From CADEDV01 sp036383515 (lineage in GTDB: Bacteria > Bacteroidota > Bacteroidia > Chitinophagales > Chitinophagaceae): 26,713 bases of DNA. The notes beneath the pieces are model-generated. The model ran no database searches, was not told where the DNA came from, and worked only from the letters and a program-made list of their open reading frames with translations. Below, piece after piece: positions 15,412 through 21,650 of this stretch (its first letter is position 1; each line of letters starts with the position of its first letter). The position numbers were made by a program, and so were the translations under genes. Where the stretch lies: NCBI GenBank assembly GCA_036383515.1, contig DASVOE010000048.1, positions 1 to 26,713 of the forward strand, in the 5' to 3' direction.

Positions 15412-16208
15412 ATATTAAGGAATACATATTAAGTGGAGCGGTGGAAAGCTATGTGCTTGGGTTTGCTTCTGCCGAAGAAAAAACTGAGTTTGAAAAATTT
15501 TGCCGGGAATTTCCCAGGTTAGTAGAAGCTCGTACTAATTTTGAAATTACATTGGAACAGCAACTGCTTGGCCAGATCATTCTTCCTGCTGCCGGAGTAA
15601 AAGAAAAAGTGATGAACGCTATCCGGCAACAATCCCTTTTTAACCAAACCCACAACATATCTATGGAATCTTCAAAAATCAACAACGGTTCTTCACCGAT
15701 GAAATGGGTGGCTGCTGCCTCCGTTATTCTTTTATTAGCCAGCGCTTATTTTGCGTATAATTTCTACGGCAAAAATGAAGACCTTAAATCGCAGTTAGCG
15801 AAGTCAAAACAAGAACAAACCACTTTGGATGATCGGTTGAAAAAATTGGAAATGGTGAGCGATCCGAATGTAGCAGTTATTAATCTAAAGGGGACAGAAA
15901 AGGCGCCCAAGTCATCAGCTTCTGTCTATTGGGATTCTACCTCTTCTAACGTTTACCTGGTTGCCAAGAACATGCCTAAACTTGCTTCCGATAAGCAGTA
16001 CCAGCTCTGGGCACTCATAAACGGACAGGGCGGTAGCTTGCTGCCAACCAGCTTAGGGCTCTTTGATGTAGGTGATGACGGCAAGATCATTTTAAAAATG
16101 GAAAATGCCACGAAAGCAGACGCTTTTGCGATTACCATTGAGAGTAAAGGTAATAAAGGCGGACCTACGCTTGAGCAATTACAAACAATGGGCAAAACAA
16201 GCTTGTAA
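15408..16208 (+). CDS. Membrane anti-sigma factor, RskA-like (266 aa)
   Basis: Cognate inhibitor of the ECF sigma factor encoded just upstream. The N-terminal cytoplasmic part (about residues 1-95; MNIKEYILSGAVESYVLGFA, then helices) fits a sigma-binding domain, though without a zinc HxxxCxxC motif. One membrane helix lies at about 99-119 (KWVAAASVILLLASAYFAY). A coiled-coil-like stretch follows (about 122-150, LKSQLAKSKQEQTTLDDRLK). The periplasmic C-terminus is an RskA-type domain with YLVAKNMPKLASDKQYQLWA and the ending GPTLEQLQTMGK. The start is GTG at 15408, overlapping the sigma factor's stop by four bases. Release of the sigma factor probably needs proteolysis of this protein, as for known RskA relatives. 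The operon ends at a strong terminator. Confidence 0.88.
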   Translation: MNIKEYILSGAVESYVLGFASAEEKTEFEKFCREFPRLVEARTNFEITLEQQLLGQIILPAAGVKEKVMNAIRQQSLFNQTHNISMESSKINNGSSPMKWVAAASVILLLASAYFAYNFYGKNEDLKSQLAKSKQEQTTLDDRLKKLEMVSDPNVAVINLKGTEKAPKSSASVYWDSTSSNVYLVAKNMPKLASDKQYQLWALINGQGGSLLPTSLGLFDVGDDGKIILKMENATKADAFAITIESKGNKGGPTLEQLQTMGKTSL

Positions 16209-16312
16209 GGTATAAGCTTGCCCGATTGATCAACAATCTAAAATTTATTTGATTACGTAATTAGAACTGATACTATTTGCTATAGTAGTTTTGGTTCTAT
16301 AGTTGGTTAAAC

Positions 16313-16343
16313 AAGGGCCTCTTTTGGGGCCCTTAATTTTTTT
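16313..16343 (+). terminator. Rho-independent terminator after the anti-sigma gene
   Basis: AAGGGCC (16313-16319) pairs with GGCCCTT (16328-16334). Two inner pairs close a TTTT loop, and a seven-T run at 16337-16343 follows. It separates the sigma operon from the VanZ-like gene. Confidence 0.87.
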
Positions 16344-16368
16344 ATGCTGCACAGGCAAAAACTTCTCT

Positions 16369-16376
16369 TATCATTG
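16369..16376 (+). promoter_or_regulatory. Possible -7 element for the VanZ-like gene
   Basis: TATCATTG differs from TAnnTTTG at one position. It lies 14 bases before the TTG start at 16391, between the terminator and the gene. Confidence 0.35.
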
Positions 16377-16390
16377 CAGAAAATAAAGGC

Positions 16391-16774
16391 TTGAAACAAA
16401 TCAAACCCAATTTTATTCCGGCAATCAGCTGGTTTATTATTTCAACAATTCTTTTTACTCTTCCGGGAAGCGCCTTTCCTAAAGAAGATTGGCTAAACAA
16501 AATATGGTTTGATAAATGGGTGCATATAGGCCTATTCAGTATCATGGTCTTTCTTTGGTGCTGGGGGGTGCTAAAAATTCACAGCGAACCACTAAAACTT
16601 AAAAAAGTATTTCTTGCTTTAGCTATGATCTGGCTTTCTTATGGAATCATGATGGAGTTTGTACAATTATACTTCGTCAAGAACAGATCATTTGATACCG
16701 GGGATATTATTGCTGATGCAGTAGGTTGTGTAATCGGGTTACTATATAGCTGGAACAGGTATATAAAAAAATAG
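16391..16774 (+). CDS. VanZ-like membrane protein (127 aa)
   Basis: Small inner-membrane protein of the VanZ-like family. Four hydrophobic helices are visible at about residues 9-26, 43-60, 71-90 and 105-122. Family marks are DKWVHIGLFSIMVFLW, YGIMMEFVQLYFVKNRSFDTGD (the conserved E...Q...R-x-D pattern) and DIIADAVGCVIGLL. The original VanZ gives low-level teicoplanin resistance, but most members of this widespread family have no known function and no resistance role should be assumed. The start appears to be TTG at 16391, as no ATG exists in frame upstream; an ATT at 16373 is less likely. A 9-bp hairpin begins at the last base of the stop codon. Confidence 0.85.
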   Translation: MKQIKPNFIPAISWFIISTILFTLPGSAFPKEDWLNKIWFDKWVHIGLFSIMVFLWCWGVLKIHSEPLKLKKVFLALAMIWLSYGIMMEFVQLYFVKNRSFDTGDIIADAVGCVIGLLYSWNRYIKK

Positions 16775-16795
16775 ACCCCTGTGGAAACAGGGGTC
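16774..16795 (+). promoter_or_regulatory. Perfect 9-bp hairpin with GGAA loop, upstream of a micro-ORF
   Basis: GACCCCTGT (16774-16782) and ACAGGGGTC (16787-16795) pair perfectly around GGAA, a GNRA-type tetraloop. There is no T run, so it is a poor intrinsic terminator. It begins at the VanZ stop codon and ends 20 bases before an ATG. It may be a 5'-leader structure, an mRNA 3'-end stabiliser or a dispersed palindrome. Confidence 0.5.
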
Positions 16796-16815
16796 GCAAC
16801 CAAAACTAACTGCTT

Positions 16816-16899
16816 ATGAGAAAATTGACTGCTTTTATAATGAGATTAATGTTTTTTCTTGTTCTATTCTATAACGCAAATTTACTGCCATTAGTATGA
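16816..16899 (+). CDS. Hydrophobic micro-ORF, 27 codons (small membrane peptide or leftover signal peptide)
   Basis: The ATG at 16816 starts MRKLTAFIMRLMFFLVLFYN, a basic start followed by a hydrophobic run, and ends at the TGA at 16897-16899 after NANLLPLV. The shape is that of a signal peptide such as those of TonB-type receptors, but no mature protein follows in any frame. It starts MRKL, like the secreted protein that begins at 26637. No Ala-x-Ala cleavage site is visible. Either it is a genuine small membrane peptide or it is the 5' stub of a lost gene. There is no evidence that it is expressed. Confidence 0.3.
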   Translation: MRKLTAFIMRLMFFLVLFYNANLLPLV

Positions 16900-17180
16900 T
16901 GTATGCTGTTAATGAAAGTTTAAAGGTCATCTCTTAAGTATTTCTCCCTAAAAACCTGTTCGTAATTGCTCTTCGTAAAATTTATAGTATGAAGTGCTAT
17001 AAACGTTTCTACTAAAACTTCAACTGACAGCATTCTGACAAAGAACTGATTAAACCAATAAGACCTAATCATGATTGGTTATACATAAATCAGACCAAAA
17101 TATTTTATAAGCAAGGAAATTAAATGGTAAAAAATAGCGGCACAATGGCCTCTATTAAAATTAATTTCAAAATCAACCGC
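16900..17180. other. Intergenic region without recognised gene
   Basis: A+T-rich DNA with stops in all frames. Two weak inverted repeats are visible: TTTATAG (16981-16987) with CTATAAA (16997-17003), and AACCAAT (17053-17059) with ATTGGTT (17074-17080). No T run follows either, no promoter consensus is convincing, and I see no RNA gene. It could be the decayed body of a gene that once followed the micro-ORF at 16816. Confidence 0.4.
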
Positions 17181-17735
17181 TTATCCGCCAAATAACCCTT
17201 TCACCTTATCCATTAATCCTCCTGTCTTATTTCCTTTTACTAAAGACATCAGGTCTTGCAGATCTGTATCGCCATCCCCATCAAGGTCTAATTTTCCCCC
17301 TTTCACTTTATCCAGCAAAGCCTGCATATTAAAGCCGGAAGTTTGTCCGCCACTCAGGTTATTAAAGATCCCTTGGATATCAAAACTATTATCGTTAGGA
17401 TCGTTTGTTTTTTTAACCATATCATCTAAGACGTTCGGAACAACTTTATTCGCCACATTCCCGGCTTGTTGCTGATTTAGTCCGAATTTATCCATGAGAT
17501 TTTGGATAAACCCTCCCGAGATTTGCTGACTGACTGCAGTAGTGCTCTTCTGACCCGTAAACATTTTTAAAACATCATTCATTCCGCCCTGCGATAATAA
17601 ACCTTGCAAACCACCCATGATAGAACCAGATGCATCCTGGATAGCTTCGTCATTTTTTTCATTTGGAATAGAGGGGTTGCTTATGATGGCATCTCCTGCG
17701 TGTTTTTTAACGAGGTTGATTAATTGATCAAACAT
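17181..17735 (-). CDS. DUF937-like protein with a calcium-loop-like segment (184 aa)
   Basis: A soluble Gly/Asn/Gln-rich helical protein. The N-terminus (MFDQLINLVKKHAGDAIISN), the GSIMGGLQGLLSQGGMNDVLKMF segment and the LMDKFGLNQQQAGNVANKVVP helix match the general pattern of DUF937 proteins, whose role is unknown. The C-terminal part has an Asp-rich loop, KLDLDGDGDTDLQDLMSLVK (about residues 148-167), with Asp at 150, 152, 154, 156 and 158, very like the calcium loop of EF-hand or dockerin repeats. Only one such loop is seen. No signal peptide or membrane segment is visible. It has a near-consensus -7 box at 17755-17762 and lies 61 bases downstream of prfA on the same strand. Family assignment is moderate; calcium binding is inferred. 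Confidence 0.7.
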   Translation of the reverse strand: MFDQLINLVKKHAGDAIISNPSIPNEKNDEAIQDASGSIMGGLQGLLSQGGMNDVLKMFTGQKSTTAVSQQISGGFIQNLMDKFGLNQQQAGNVANKVVPNVLDDMVKKTNDPNDNSFDIQGIFNNLSGGQTSGFNMQALLDKVKGGKLDLDGDGDTDLQDLMSLVKGNKTGGLMDKVKGLFGG

Positions 17736-17754
17736 AAGTTTAGGTTTAAGAAAC

Positions 17755-17762
17755 TAAAGGTA
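17755..17762 (-). promoter_or_regulatory. Possible -7 element for the DUF937-like gene
   Basis: The minus strand reads TACCTTTA, one base off TAnnTTTG, 19 bases upstream of the ATG at 17735. This spacing equals that at the two peptide-transporter genes with -7 boxes. Confidence 0.4.
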
Positions 17763-17796
17763 GGTCTATTGAATAATAAGAACTTTTTATTCGCTC

Positions 17797-18861
17797 TTAA
17801 TTTTGCCGGGTCAGTTTTTCAGAATTCTCTGCAAATTGTAAGGCATCAATCAGCTCCTGGATATTTCCATTCAACACATCGTCCAGGTTATAAAGGGTAA
17901 GTCCGATGCGGTGATCAGTGACACGGCCTTGAGGAAAATTATAGGTGCGAATCTTGGCGCTCCGGTCGCCGGTACTTACCAGGCTTTTTCTATGACGGGA
18001 AATTTCTTCCTCTTGTTTCCTCACTTGTTCCTCATATAATTTAGTCCGCAGCATTTGCATAGCTTTTTCACGGTTACCTAATTGAGAACGTTCGGTCTGA
18101 CATACGATCACGGTACCCGTAGGTATATGTGTCAGCATCACTTTTGTTTCTACCTTGTTTACATTCTGACCTCCGGCACCACCACTTCTTGCCGTTTCCA
18201 TTTTTACGTCCGCTGGATTCAATTCAAAATCCACCTCTTCTGCCTCGGGCATTACGGCTACCGTGGCTGCGGAGGTATGCACTCTTCCTGAAGCTTCGGT
18301 ATCCGGCACTCGTTGCACCCGGTGTACGCCGCTTTCAAATTTTAAAATCCCATACACATCCTCCCCTGTCACCTCCAGTTGTACTTCCTTATACCCGCCA
18401 ACAGCTCCTTCATTTTCGCTGAGTATGGCTGTTTTCCATCCACGTCTTTCGCAATAACGGATATACATCCTCAACAGGTTACCTGCAAATAAACTGGCCT
18501 CATCGCCTCCTGTTCCGGCACGGATCTCAAGAATAGCATTTTTTTCATCCTGCGGATCTTTGGGTATCAGCAATTGCCGGATATAAGCTTCGATCTGCGT
18601 TTTCTTTTCTTCCATAACCGGCGCTTCCATTTTTGCCAGCTCTCTCATTTCTTCATCCTCGCCATTCAACGCTTCTTTATAAAATTCAATATCATCTAAT
18701 ATCTTGCGATAATCATTATAGGCTGTAACGATCTTTTCAAGACTGCGATATTCTTTGCTCGTCTCAGCAAATTTTTTATTGTTGCCCACAATCTCCGGGT
18801 TGGTAAGGGCTACTCCCAACTGATCAAATCTTGCTTTTATAGCTTCAAGCCTGTCTAACAT
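17797..18861 (-). CDS. prfA: Peptide chain release factor 1 (354 aa)
   Basis: Cytoplasmic release factor that reads UAA and UAG at the ribosome and triggers hydrolysis of peptidyl-tRNA. It is full length. Domain 1 is helical (residues 1-105). The stop-codon-reading P-x-T tripeptide is PDT at 186-188 within HRVQRVPDTEASGRVHTSAA, which marks RF1 rather than RF2 (SPF). The catalytic GGQ is at 230-232 in SGGAGGQNVNKVETK; its Gln is normally methylated by PrmC. The C-terminus DHRIGLTLYNLDDVLNG is standard. The variant PDT, where PAT is common, is accepted in this family. No clear -7 box was found upstream, where two palindromic repeats lie. Confidence 0.96.
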   Translation of the reverse strand: MLDRLEAIKARFDQLGVALTNPEIVGNNKKFAETSKEYRSLEKIVTAYNDYRKILDDIEFYKEALNGEDEEMRELAKMEAPVMEEKKTQIEAYIRQLLIPKDPQDEKNAILEIRAGTGGDEASLFAGNLLRMYIRYCERRGWKTAILSENEGAVGGYKEVQLEVTGEDVYGILKFESGVHRVQRVPDTEASGRVHTSAATVAVMPEAEEVDFELNPADVKMETARSGGAGGQNVNKVETKVMLTHIPTGTVIVCQTERSQLGNREKAMQMLRTKLYEEQVRKQEEEISRHRKSLVSTGDRSAKIRTYNFPQGRVTDHRIGLTLYNLDDVLNGNIQELIDALQFAENSEKLTRQN

Positions 18862-18921
18862 AGTAATACTTTATTTTTATGGCCCGGCAGAAGTAATGCT
18901 GTTCAACTTCCGTTGCATCGC

Positions 18922-18939
18922 ACCCGATAGTCATCGGGT
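18922..18939. repeat. Palindromic repeat-like hairpin (ACCCGAT / ATCGGGT)
   Basis: Seven-base perfect arms around the loop AGTC, between divergent prfA and the amidohydrolase. CCCGAT-n4-ATCGGG palindromes are, from memory, frequent dispersed elements in Bacteroidota genomes. Only one copy is in this window. Confidence 0.4.
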
Positions 18940-18966
18940 CTTCAGCTGTAATAATCCTATTGGGCG

Positions 18967-18983
18967 CTGAGCTTGTCGAAGGG
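18967..18983. repeat. CTTCGACAAGCTCAG-type repeat
   Basis: CTGAGCTTGTCGAAGGG (reverse: CCCTTCGACAAGCTCAG) is a word I recall as a widespread intergenic repeat in several phyla. It lies 28 bases from the CCCGAT palindrome. One copy only in this window, so repeat status rests on memory. Confidence 0.4.
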
Positions 18984-19028
18984 TCTGGTATCTGCAACAA
19001 GGGCAGCAAAGTTAAAAGAAATACAGGC

Positions 19029-20189
19029 ATGGCTTTACTAAAATTCAGGGCAGAACAATTGTTTGACGGTTATCGCCTGCAGGATGACCAGCATGTTTTA
19101 ATTACTTCAGACGAGGGAGTCATATTGGATATAGTCAGTCCTGAAGACGCCGGTGATGAAGTACAACAATTCAAAGGTATCCTCACTCCCGGTTTTATCA
19201 ATTGTCATTGCCATCTGGAACTATCTCACATGAAAGGGTTGATACCGGAACGAACAGGCCTGGCCGATTTCGTTTGGCAGGTAATAACACAACGGCATTT
19301 TGCAGAAAATGAAATATTACAAGCCATTGAAAAAGCCGAAGATGAAATGCTGGCCAATGGCATTGTGGCCATAGGCGATATTTGTAATAATGCACTAACG
19401 ATACAGCAGAAATTAAAAGGAAGGATCTGGTATCATAATTTTATAGAAGCAAGTGGCTTTAATCCGCAGGTGGTGAAAGAAAGGTTTGAGCGCAGCGTTG
19501 GTTATTTTGCTGCTTATGCTCAACTTTATTCCATTCCGGTTGAATCAAATTCTATCGTGCCACATGCTGCTTACTCTGTATCCGATGAGTTGTGGGAAAA
19601 GATCGTTCATTTTCCCGGCAATCATTTACTTACCATTCATAACCAGGAAACGGCTGATGAGGATGAGTTATTTCGTGCAGCAACAGGAGGGTTTCTTTCA
19701 CTCTATGAAAAAATGAAAATGGATATTTCTTTTTTCAACCCATCTGGGAAAAGCAGCCTGCAAACTTATTTGCCGAAGTTCTTACCCAATCAATCAGTGA
19801 TCCTTGTTCATAATGTTCATACCACTGTAACCGATATACAAGTTGCTAAAAATAGCGGGCTAATGCTGGCATGGTGTTTATGTCCCAATGCCAATAAGTA
19901 TATCAGCGATCGAGTGCCACCCGTTGATTTATTGATAAACGAGAATTGTCACATTGTATTAGGTACTGATAGTCTTGCATCCAATCACCAGTTGAACATA
20001 TTGGAAGAAATAAAAACGATACAGCATCATTTTCCGCATATTACGGTTGAAACACTTTTGCAATGGGCTACCAGCAATGGAGCCAAAGCCCTGCAAGTTG
20101 ATAAGCTGGTAGGAAGTTTTGAGAAAGGAAAAAAACCAGGTGTAATTTTAATAGATTCAAAATTAGAAAAATCAAAAAGAATAATATAA
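19029..20189 (+). CDS. Amidohydrolase-superfamily metal-dependent deaminase/hydrolase (386 aa)
   Basis: Zinc-type (beta/alpha)8 hydrolase of the cytosine/S-adenosylhomocysteine/guanine deaminase-like group. Metal and catalytic positions visible: HxH at residues 60-62 (NCHCHLELSH), the His in SIVPHAAYSVS, the His/Glu pair in TIHNQETADE, a further His in LVHNVHTT and the Asp in LGTDSLASN. The C-terminal ATSNGAKALQ and GSFEKGKKPGVILID close the small beta domain. The ATG at 19029 gives the expected start; an ATG at 18960 would run through the repeat element. Aminofutalosine deaminase of the futalosine menaquinone route is one candidate, because its relatives share the C-CP-AN-YI and GTD-LASN pattern, but the substrate cannot be settled. 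The stop codon overlaps the probable start region of the next gene. Confidence 0.85.
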   Translation: MALLKFRAEQLFDGYRLQDDQHVLITSDEGVILDIVSPEDAGDEVQQFKGILTPGFINCHCHLELSHMKGLIPERTGLADFVWQVITQRHFAENEILQAIEKAEDEMLANGIVAIGDICNNALTIQQKLKGRIWYHNFIEASGFNPQVVKERFERSVGYFAAYAQLYSIPVESNSIVPHAAYSVSDELWEKIVHFPGNHLLTIHNQETADEDELFRAATGGFLSLYEKMKMDISFFNPSGKSSLQTYLPKFLPNQSVILVHNVHTTVTDIQVAKNSGLMLAWCLCPNANKYISDRVPPVDLLINENCHIVLGTDSLASNHQLNILEEIKTIQHHFPHITVETLLQWATSNGAKALQVDKLVGSFEKGKKPGVILIDSKLEKSKRII

Positions 20190-20905
20190 ACCTAAAAATT
20201 ACTACGTGGAATTGTAATATGGCTTTTAGAAATAAAGCCAGTTTTATAATTGCTCTGCAACCTGATATTGTTATTGTTCCTGAATGTGAACATCCTGATA
20301 GATTAAAATTTAAACCAGGAACGTTGTTACCTACTAATATTATTTGGTCTGGTAAGAATCTGAATAAAGGGCTGGGTATATTTTCCTATAGCGATTATAA
20401 ATTTCAATTACATGATAGTTATCAACCCGATTTTAGAAATATAGTACCTCTTAAGGTGACAGGAGGAAAAATCGATTTCATTCTTTTTGCTATTTGGGCG
20501 AATAACCCGGCAGATAAAGGCTATCAATATATCGGTCAAATCTGGAAAGCATTAAATTACTATGAAGGCCTGCTGAGTGATCAGAAAATAATTTTAGCTG
20601 GAGATTTCAATAGCAACAGCATTTGGGACAAGCTGAGACGTGAAGGAAATCATTCAACAGTTGTTGCTATATTAGAAAGTAAAAGAATTTACAGCACCTA
20701 TCACAAATTTTTTAACCAGGAACAGGGAAAGGAAAAACACAATACGCTTTATATGTACCGGCACCCTGACAAGGCATATCATATTGACTATTGCTTTGCT
20801 TCAACAGATTTTGTAGAAAAAATAGTCAATGTAGAAATAGGAGTACATAAAAAATGGGCTAAACACAGCGATCACATTCCGTTAACAGTTACGTTTAATA
20901 TTTAG
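20186..20905 (+). CDS. Endonuclease/exonuclease/phosphatase-fold protein with no canonical start codon (about 239 aa)
   Basis: Metal-dependent phosphoesterase fold (DNase I/ExoIII-like); the substrate could be nucleic acid or a phosphoester. Motifs: strand 1 LKITTWNCN with the catalytic-type Asn, IVIVPECEH with the metal-binding Glu, ILAGDFNSNSIWD, and the C-terminal AKHSDHIPLTV. The ATG at 20219 lies after the WNCN motif and would delete strand 1. In this frame there is no ATG, GTG, TTG or CTG between the upstream stop (20120-20122) and 20219. The likely start is therefore near-cognate: ATA at 20186, which overlaps the amidohydrolase stop, or ATC at 20171, or ATT at 20198. The start given here is a guess. 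The 3' end overlaps convergent recO by four bases. All other family residues look intact, so either start-codon loss is recent or an unusual start is used. Confidence 0.8.
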   Translation: MNLKITTWNCNMAFRNKASFIIALQPDIVIVPECEHPDRLKFKPGTLLPTNIIWSGKNLNKGLGIFSYSDYKFQLHDSYQPDFRNIVPLKVTGGKIDFILFAIWANNPADKGYQYIGQIWKALNYYEGLLSDQKIILAGDFNSNSIWDKLRREGNHSTVVAILESKRIYSTYHKFFNQEQGKEKHNTLYMYRHPDKAYHIDYCFASTDFVEKIVNVEIGVHKKWAKHSDHIPLTVTFNI

Positions 20906-21648
20906 CTCAATATCTCCCTCAGTACCGGCAAAGTTTTCATCGTCCCAAAATCCTGGATATGCAAAGCATAAAATTGCTCAAAAGCAACTAAAAGATTCCG
21001 CCTGAATTCATGATTGAGTTTTATGTCTTCCAGCTCTTCCGGTTGTTGCACTTTCAATAATTGCGAAGTAACAAAAGCCTGCCTGTCGGCTAAAAAATGT
21101 GGATGTTCAGGTTGAACCGAAGTGAAACTCCCTTCCCGCAAGTCCAGGAAAGAATTCTTAGCCGAATAATTATCATCAATCCTGGAGCCTAAAAAAACCG
21201 GCAGGTGCAGGGCAAAGAACAAAGGAAAGTTGGCCATCACTGCATCACTGCTTTCATCCAGGTGAACAAATGCATCTTCAGCAAAATGAAAAAGATCCGG
21301 GTTGGATTCGGGTTGTTTCAAACATTTTGTCAATAATTCTATCATGAACAGGGCGACAGCATTTTTTCTTACATCAGATAGTATATGATTGTATAAATAA
21401 GCCCAACTAAATTCTTTGATCCGGTTCAGGTGTTTTAATTCATTGTGATATACCACCAGGTTCAGTATGGCTGTAGGTTGAAAAAGGCCGGCCTTACCTG
21501 TTCCTTTTTTTGTGGAAGCCCTCACCCCATTTATTAAATAAGATTGCACGCCAAACAACTCAGTAAATATGGTAACAATCAGGCTTGTTTCTCCATATTT
21601 CACGGCTCTCAGTACAATGCCTTTTGTTTTATGAATTTTATCAGGCAC
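20902..21648 (-). CDS. recO: DNA repair protein RecO (248 aa)
   Basis: Recombination mediator of the RecFOR pathway. It anneals DNA and loads RecA on single-stranded DNA coated with SSB. The N-terminal OB-fold is visible in KTKGIVLRAVKYGETSLIVT and IFTELFGVQSYLINGVR (about residues 7-50). GTGKAGLFQPTAILNLVVYH follows, then a helical C-terminal domain containing SDVRKNAVALFMIELLTKCL and ending NHEFRRNLLVAFEQFYALH. The zinc-binding cysteines of some RecO proteins are absent, as is common in Bacteroidota. It starts two bases after the porZ stop and is surely cotranscribed with it. Its stop overlaps that of the opposing nuclease-fold gene. Confidence 0.93.
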   Translation of the reverse strand: MPDKIHKTKGIVLRAVKYGETSLIVTIFTELFGVQSYLINGVRASTKKGTGKAGLFQPTAILNLVVYHNELKHLNRIKEFSWAYLYNHILSDVRKNAVALFMIELLTKCLKQPESNPDLFHFAEDAFVHLDESSDAVMANFPLFFALHLPVFLGSRIDDNYSAKNSFLDLREGSFTSVQPEHPHFLADRQAFVTSQLLKVQQPEELEDIKLNHEFRRNLLVAFEQFYALHIQDFGTMKTLPVLREILS

Positions 21649-21650
21649 AG

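Noticed and set aside
16391..16774. Antibiotic-resistance gene vanZ
   Set aside because: The protein is only VanZ-like. No vanHAX or vanRS genes are nearby, and this large family is mostly unrelated to resistance.
16900..17180. Small RNA gene or riboswitch in the gap before the DUF937-like gene
   Set aside because: Only two weak 7-bp inverted repeats, with no T run or recognised motif; not enough to support an RNA call.
18845..19030. 61-codon minus-strand ORF overlapping the start of prfA
   Set aside because: It runs through the two palindromic repeats, overlaps prfA in another frame, and has no signature or promoter.
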